Shown here: one piece after another, positions 14,450-16,409 of the stretch
Layout: each line of letters begins with the position of its first letter
Position numbering within the stretch: position 1 is the first letter of the stretch
DNA from: CAWUJT01 sp963922715
Lineage (GTDB): Bacteria > Pseudomonadota > Alphaproteobacteria > Rhodobacterales > Rhodobacteraceae
Length of the DNA: 16,409 nucleotides
Assembly (NCBI GenBank): GCA_963922715.1
Contig: CAWUJT010000052.1
Span: 1-16,409 of the forward strand
Direction of reading: 5' to 3'
Notes under the pieces: model-generated
Database searches by the model: none
What the model saw: only the letters and a program-made list of their open reading frames with translations
Told to the model about the DNA's origin: nothing
Program-made: the position numbers and the translations under genes

Positions 14450-15187
14450 ATGTTTCCTCTTCGCGATCATAATCCTTCCGGTCAAACACCCTACATCACC
14501 TGGGCGTTGATTGCCATAAATGTCACTATCTTCCTCAGTTACGGCTTTGAAACAAACGCGCGTGTGACTGCAGAGATTTTTTTCACATGGGGTTTGCAGC
14601 CGATTGAATTTCAGAGAGGTGAGGATTTGCACGCCCTGTTCACAACGATGTTTTTCCATGCAGGCTGGATGCATTTGATCGGTAATATGCTGTTTTTATG
14701 GATTTTTGGTGACAATATGGAAGATCAAATGGGTCACGTGGGCTTTCTATTATTCTATTTAGCCGGCGGATTTTGCGCCACACTTGCGCAAATCTTCTCT
14801 GCGCCCACCTCTGACATTCCTCTTGTAGGGGCCTCCGGCGCGATTGCAGCCGTCATGGGGGGATATTTGCTCCTCTACCCCAAAGCAAAGGTCGATATTC
14901 TTCTCATTCTGGTGGTTTATTTCCGTGTCTTTACGTTGCCAGCATGGAGCGTGCTTAGCATTTGGTTTGCGTTGCAGGTACTGAACGGGACCGCCGCAGA
15001 TGTCAGCCAGGGGGGCGTTGCTTATTGGGCCCATGCAGGTGGATTTGTCGCCGGTTTGTTTTTCACGTGGCCTCTTTGGATAAAACGCGGCGGTGTGGAG
15101 TTTTGGACACGGACACACATGAGGCCTCCGCATCCAGAAACACGCTACACAAAAAGTTCAATTCCCACAGTGCGGAGGCGCCGCTGA
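14450..15187 (+). CDS. rhomboid-family intramembrane serine protease
   Basis: Cleaves transmembrane substrates within the membrane; 245 residues with about six hydrophobic helices. The catalytic dyad is Ser129 in GASGAIA (127-133) and His195 in YWAHAGGFVAG (192-202). The conserved oxyanion-hole and packing region is FFHAGWMHLIGNM (68-80), with His75 and Asn79, followed by FLWIFGDNMED. A basic tail (VRRRR) ends the protein in the cytoplasm. The ATG immediately follows the TGA of the upstream gene with no spacer and no separate strong ribosome site, so translation depends on coupling. Its TGA at 15185-15187 abuts the stop codon of efp on the other strand with zero bases between. The substrate is unknown. 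Confidence 0.93.
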   Translation: MFPLRDHNPSGQTPYITWALIAINVTIFLSYGFETNARVTAEIFFTWGLQPIEFQRGEDLHALFTTMFFHAGWMHLIGNMLFLWIFGDNMEDQMGHVGFLLFYLAGGFCATLAQIFSAPTSDIPLVGASGAIAAVMGGYLLLYPKAKVDILLILVVYFRVFTLPAWSVLSIWFALQVLNGTAADVSQGGVAYWAHAGGFVAGLFFTWPLWIKRGGVEFWTRTHMRPPHPETRYTKSSIPTVRRRR

Positions 15188-15751
15188 CTAGGCGCGTTCA
15201 CTATATTCCAGTGTTTCAGTGTTCACAACGATCGCCTCTCCTGGGCCGACAAATGGAGGGACCATTACCCGCACACCGTTGTCCAGTACGGCCGGCTTAA
15301 AACTATTTGCAGCCGTTTGACCTTTGACCACAGGTTCCGTTTCTGTAATGACACAGGTCACTTTTTGCGGTAGTGTAGCGTTAAGTGCTTCAGTCTCGTG
15401 ATATTCAATAACAACCGACATACCGTCTTGTAAAAAAGGTCTCCGACCTCCAAGAATGTCAGACGGCAATTCAATCTGCTCGTATGTTTCAAGGTCCATA
15501 AAAACAAGCATCCCGTCCGTTTCATATAGGAACTGTTGATCTTTTTGCTCTAACCGGACACGTTCGACTTTATCGGCAGATCGAAACCGTTCATTTAGTT
15601 TGGAACCGTTGCGCAAGTTTTTCATCTCAACCTGCGCATACGCCCCACCTTTGCCTGGTTTTACGTGATCGACTTTGACCGCCACCCAAAGATGTTCATT
15701 ATGATCAAGAACATTTCCAGGGCGAATTTCGTTTCCATTGATTTTGGGCAT
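15188..15751 (-). CDS. efp: elongation factor P
   Basis: Binds ribosomes stalled at polyproline stretches and promotes peptide bond formation; cytoplasmic. At 187 residues it has normal length and three-domain beta layout. The modification loop reads VKPGKGGAY with Lys34 at the tip, the residue that EpmA/EpmB lysylate in E. coli; whether this organism modifies it cannot be told here. The start at 15751 gives MPKINGNEIRPG, typical of the family. An in-frame TTG six codons upstream (15769) is less likely. The AAGG ribosome site, 9 nt before the ATG, falls within a predicted hairpin. The 213-bp region upstream is shared with the divergent DUF6280 gene. Confidence 0.96.
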   Translation of the reverse strand: MPKINGNEIRPGNVLDHNEHLWVAVKVDHVKPGKGGAYAQVEMKNLRNGSKLNERFRSADKVERVRLEQKDQQFLYETDGMLVFMDLETYEQIELPSDILGGRRPFLQDGMSVVIEYHETEALNATLPQKVTCVITETEPVVKGQTAANSFKPAVLDNGVRVMVPPFVGPGEAIVVNTETLEYSERA

Positions 15752-15758
15752 GAGGCAA

Positions 15759-15775
15759 AACCTTGTCAAAAGGTT
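15759..15775 (-). promoter_or_regulatory. hairpin covering the efp ribosome-binding site
   Basis: In the efp mRNA sense, AACCTT pairs with AAGGTT across the five-base loop TTGAC, and the AAGG of the second arm is the only good Shine-Dalgarno candidate before the efp ATG. The six-pair stem is mostly A-U and therefore only marginally stable. Further GTCAA/TTGAC half-sites (15765-15769, 15774-15778, 15787-15791) overlap the region and could instead reflect a protein-binding site. Confidence 0.35.
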
Positions 15776-15801
15776 GACGTTTTCATGTCAATATCAATAT
15801 A

Positions 15802-15836
15802 TGTATCATCGAACAGATACAAGCAAACAAGATACA
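15802..15836. promoter_or_regulatory. candidate operator: TGTATC/GATACA half-sites between efp and the DUF6280 gene
   Basis: TGTATC (15802-15807) and GATACA (15816-15821) form a perfect inverted repeat with an eight-base spacer. A third half-site, GATACA (15831-15836), repeats the second at a 15-base step, with AGATACA common to both. Three matching hexamers within 35 bp of the divergent region suggest regulator binding. Which regulator, and which gene it controls, is unknown. Confidence 0.35.
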
Positions 15837-15953
15837 GTCTGACCTTCTGAGTTGATATGATAAAAATGCATAGAAGATATTCGCAAAGTTCATAGCCGAA
15901 TCAAATACAAATCGGTCATATTATTCTTCAGAGCACTTCAGATAGATAATACT

Positions 15954-15967
15954 AGGGTATGTAAATG
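15954..15967 (+). promoter_or_regulatory. ribosome site and ATG-TAA start-stop directly before the DUF6280 start
   Basis: AGGG (15954-15957) is followed by ATG TAA ATG in one frame (15959-15967). The second ATG is taken as the gene start because it lies 7 nt from AGGG; the first is only 1 nt away and hits a stop at once. This start-stop arrangement could affect initiation or be coincidental. Confidence 0.5.
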
Positions 15968-16294
15968 AAAGATATCGTTGATGGATCAGCATTCAAATTT
16001 GAACAGGGGCAAAGAGCCCGCAAACTTTTCGCAGCTGTTGTTTTAGCTGCATTGGACGATGCGATTTCGGACGATACAAAATATGGGAATGGCCCGGAGC
16101 AAATTGCACGGTGGGCGCGCTCAAGAGATGGTCGAGAAGTTCTAAGTTGCGCAGGCATTGATCCTAACGAGCGCGTTGTATCAGGGTTGATGGAATTCGT
16201 CGGTCGCGGTGTGCGCACATCTGTCGCTTTGTCCAGAGAAGAAAGTGAAAGACGCAATGCAGCCCTTCAAGCAGGTGAAGCTGAAGCAGCGTGA
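15965..16294 (+). CDS. DUF6280 family protein (function unknown)
   Basis: A 109-residue soluble, mainly helical protein of a family that I recognise as strongly conserved in Rhodobacterales. Visible blocks: FEQGQRARKLFAAVVLAALDD (12-32), YGNGPEQIARWARSRDGREVL (40-60), AGIDPNERVV (63-72) and RGVRTSVALSREESERR (81-97), then an Ala/Glu tail. There are no membrane segments and no catalytic motif that I can name. The basic-then-acidic helices could mediate nucleic-acid or protein binding, but that is speculation. It is divergent from efp across 213 bp and preceded by an ATG-TAA. A hairpin about 40 nt after its stop may end the transcript. Confidence 0.85.
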   Translation: MKDIVDGSAFKFEQGQRARKLFAAVVLAALDDAISDDTKYGNGPEQIARWARSRDGREVLSCAGIDPNERVVSGLMEFVGRGVRTSVALSREESERRNAALQAGEAEAA

Positions 16295-16330
16295 ATATCT
16301 ACCAAAAAATCAGAGGCTGCGTATAAGAAC

Positions 16331-16353
16331 AGTCGATTATGCCATAATCGGCT
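16331..16353 (+). terminator. hairpin downstream of the DUF6280 gene, possible terminator
   Basis: AGTCGATTAT and ATAATCGGCT pair over a three-base loop (GCC): ten pairs with one G-U wobble. The following bases are T-rich but interrupted (ATGTTGATTTGTTT), so intrinsic termination would be inefficient. The rest of the window to 16409 shows no gene I can support. Confidence 0.4.
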
Positions 16354-16409
16354 ATGTTGATTTGTTTGAACCGGAACTGGCCCGTCTATTTACTGCTAAA
16401 TTTTAGTTA

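Noticed and set aside
16209..16406. A 65-codon plus-strand frame running beyond the end of the DUF6280 gene
   Set aside because: Most of it overlaps the DUF6280 gene in another frame, it has no ribosome site, and the tail crosses a hairpin; no support for coding.
1..16409. CRISPR array, transposon ends, tRNA or rRNA genes
   Set aside because: I looked through all intergenic gaps; the longest is about 213 bp, and none shows regular spaced repeats, cloverleaf folding or transposase fragments.

Overview
The window looks like a chromosomal segment of a marine alphaproteobacterium of the order Rhodobacterales (Roseobacter type). Two kinds of evidence support this. Several proteins match families I know mainly from that group: the DUF6473 and DUF6280 proteins and the long acidic protein with conserved ends. 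The grouping SDR / twin-TM HIG1-like protein / PduO-type adenosyltransferase / etfB / etfA is also familiar from roseobacters. Base composition is moderate (judged by eye), lower than in many Rhodobacteraceae. I see no phage genes, insertion sequences, CRISPR arrays, tRNAs or rRNAs. This is mostly core chromosome, with a few poorly understood lineage-specific genes.

Layout. Positions 1-2042 hold a leftward operon, thiN - rpiA - gor (thiamine pyrophosphokinase, ribose-5-phosphate isomerase A, glutathione reductase). gor is cut by the left edge. A 148-bp divergent region then leads to a rightward 732-codon gene for a very acidic, largely disordered protein (2191-4389). Positions 4460-7952 form a rightward block: a short-chain dehydrogenase, a 67-residue HIG1-type membrane protein, a PduO-type cob(I)alamin adenosyltransferase, then etfB and etfA. 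A leftward DUF6473 gene (7984-8805) faces etfA and diverges from a rightward EamA/DMT transporter (8962-9855). Next comes a large chemoreceptor with an internally duplicated sensor (9931-12294), which converges on leftward cobQ (12341-13792). From 13874 a putative YdjM-like membrane hydrolase and a rhomboid protease are directly joined stop-to-start. The rhomboid stop abuts the stop of leftward efp (15188-15751). A rightward DUF6280 gene (15965-16294) closes the window.

Functional threads. Two genes serve cobalamin metabolism (adenosylation and cobyric acid amidation), but they lie about 6 kb apart and neither shows a B12 riboswitch. etfB/etfA carry electrons from acyl-CoA dehydrogenases to the quinone pool. 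The rest is central metabolism (rpiA, gor, thiN), translation (efp), membrane proteolysis and chemosensing.

Most worth following: the acidic protein with a candidate winged-helix tail; the exact 160-residue tandem CHASE3 duplication in the chemoreceptor; SGNH-hydrolase-like blocks in the DUF6473 protein; a hairpin that would mask the efp ribosome-binding site together with three TGTATC/GATACA half-sites upstream; and an ATG-TAA start-stop directly before the DUF6280 start. No gap between genes exceeds 300 bases.
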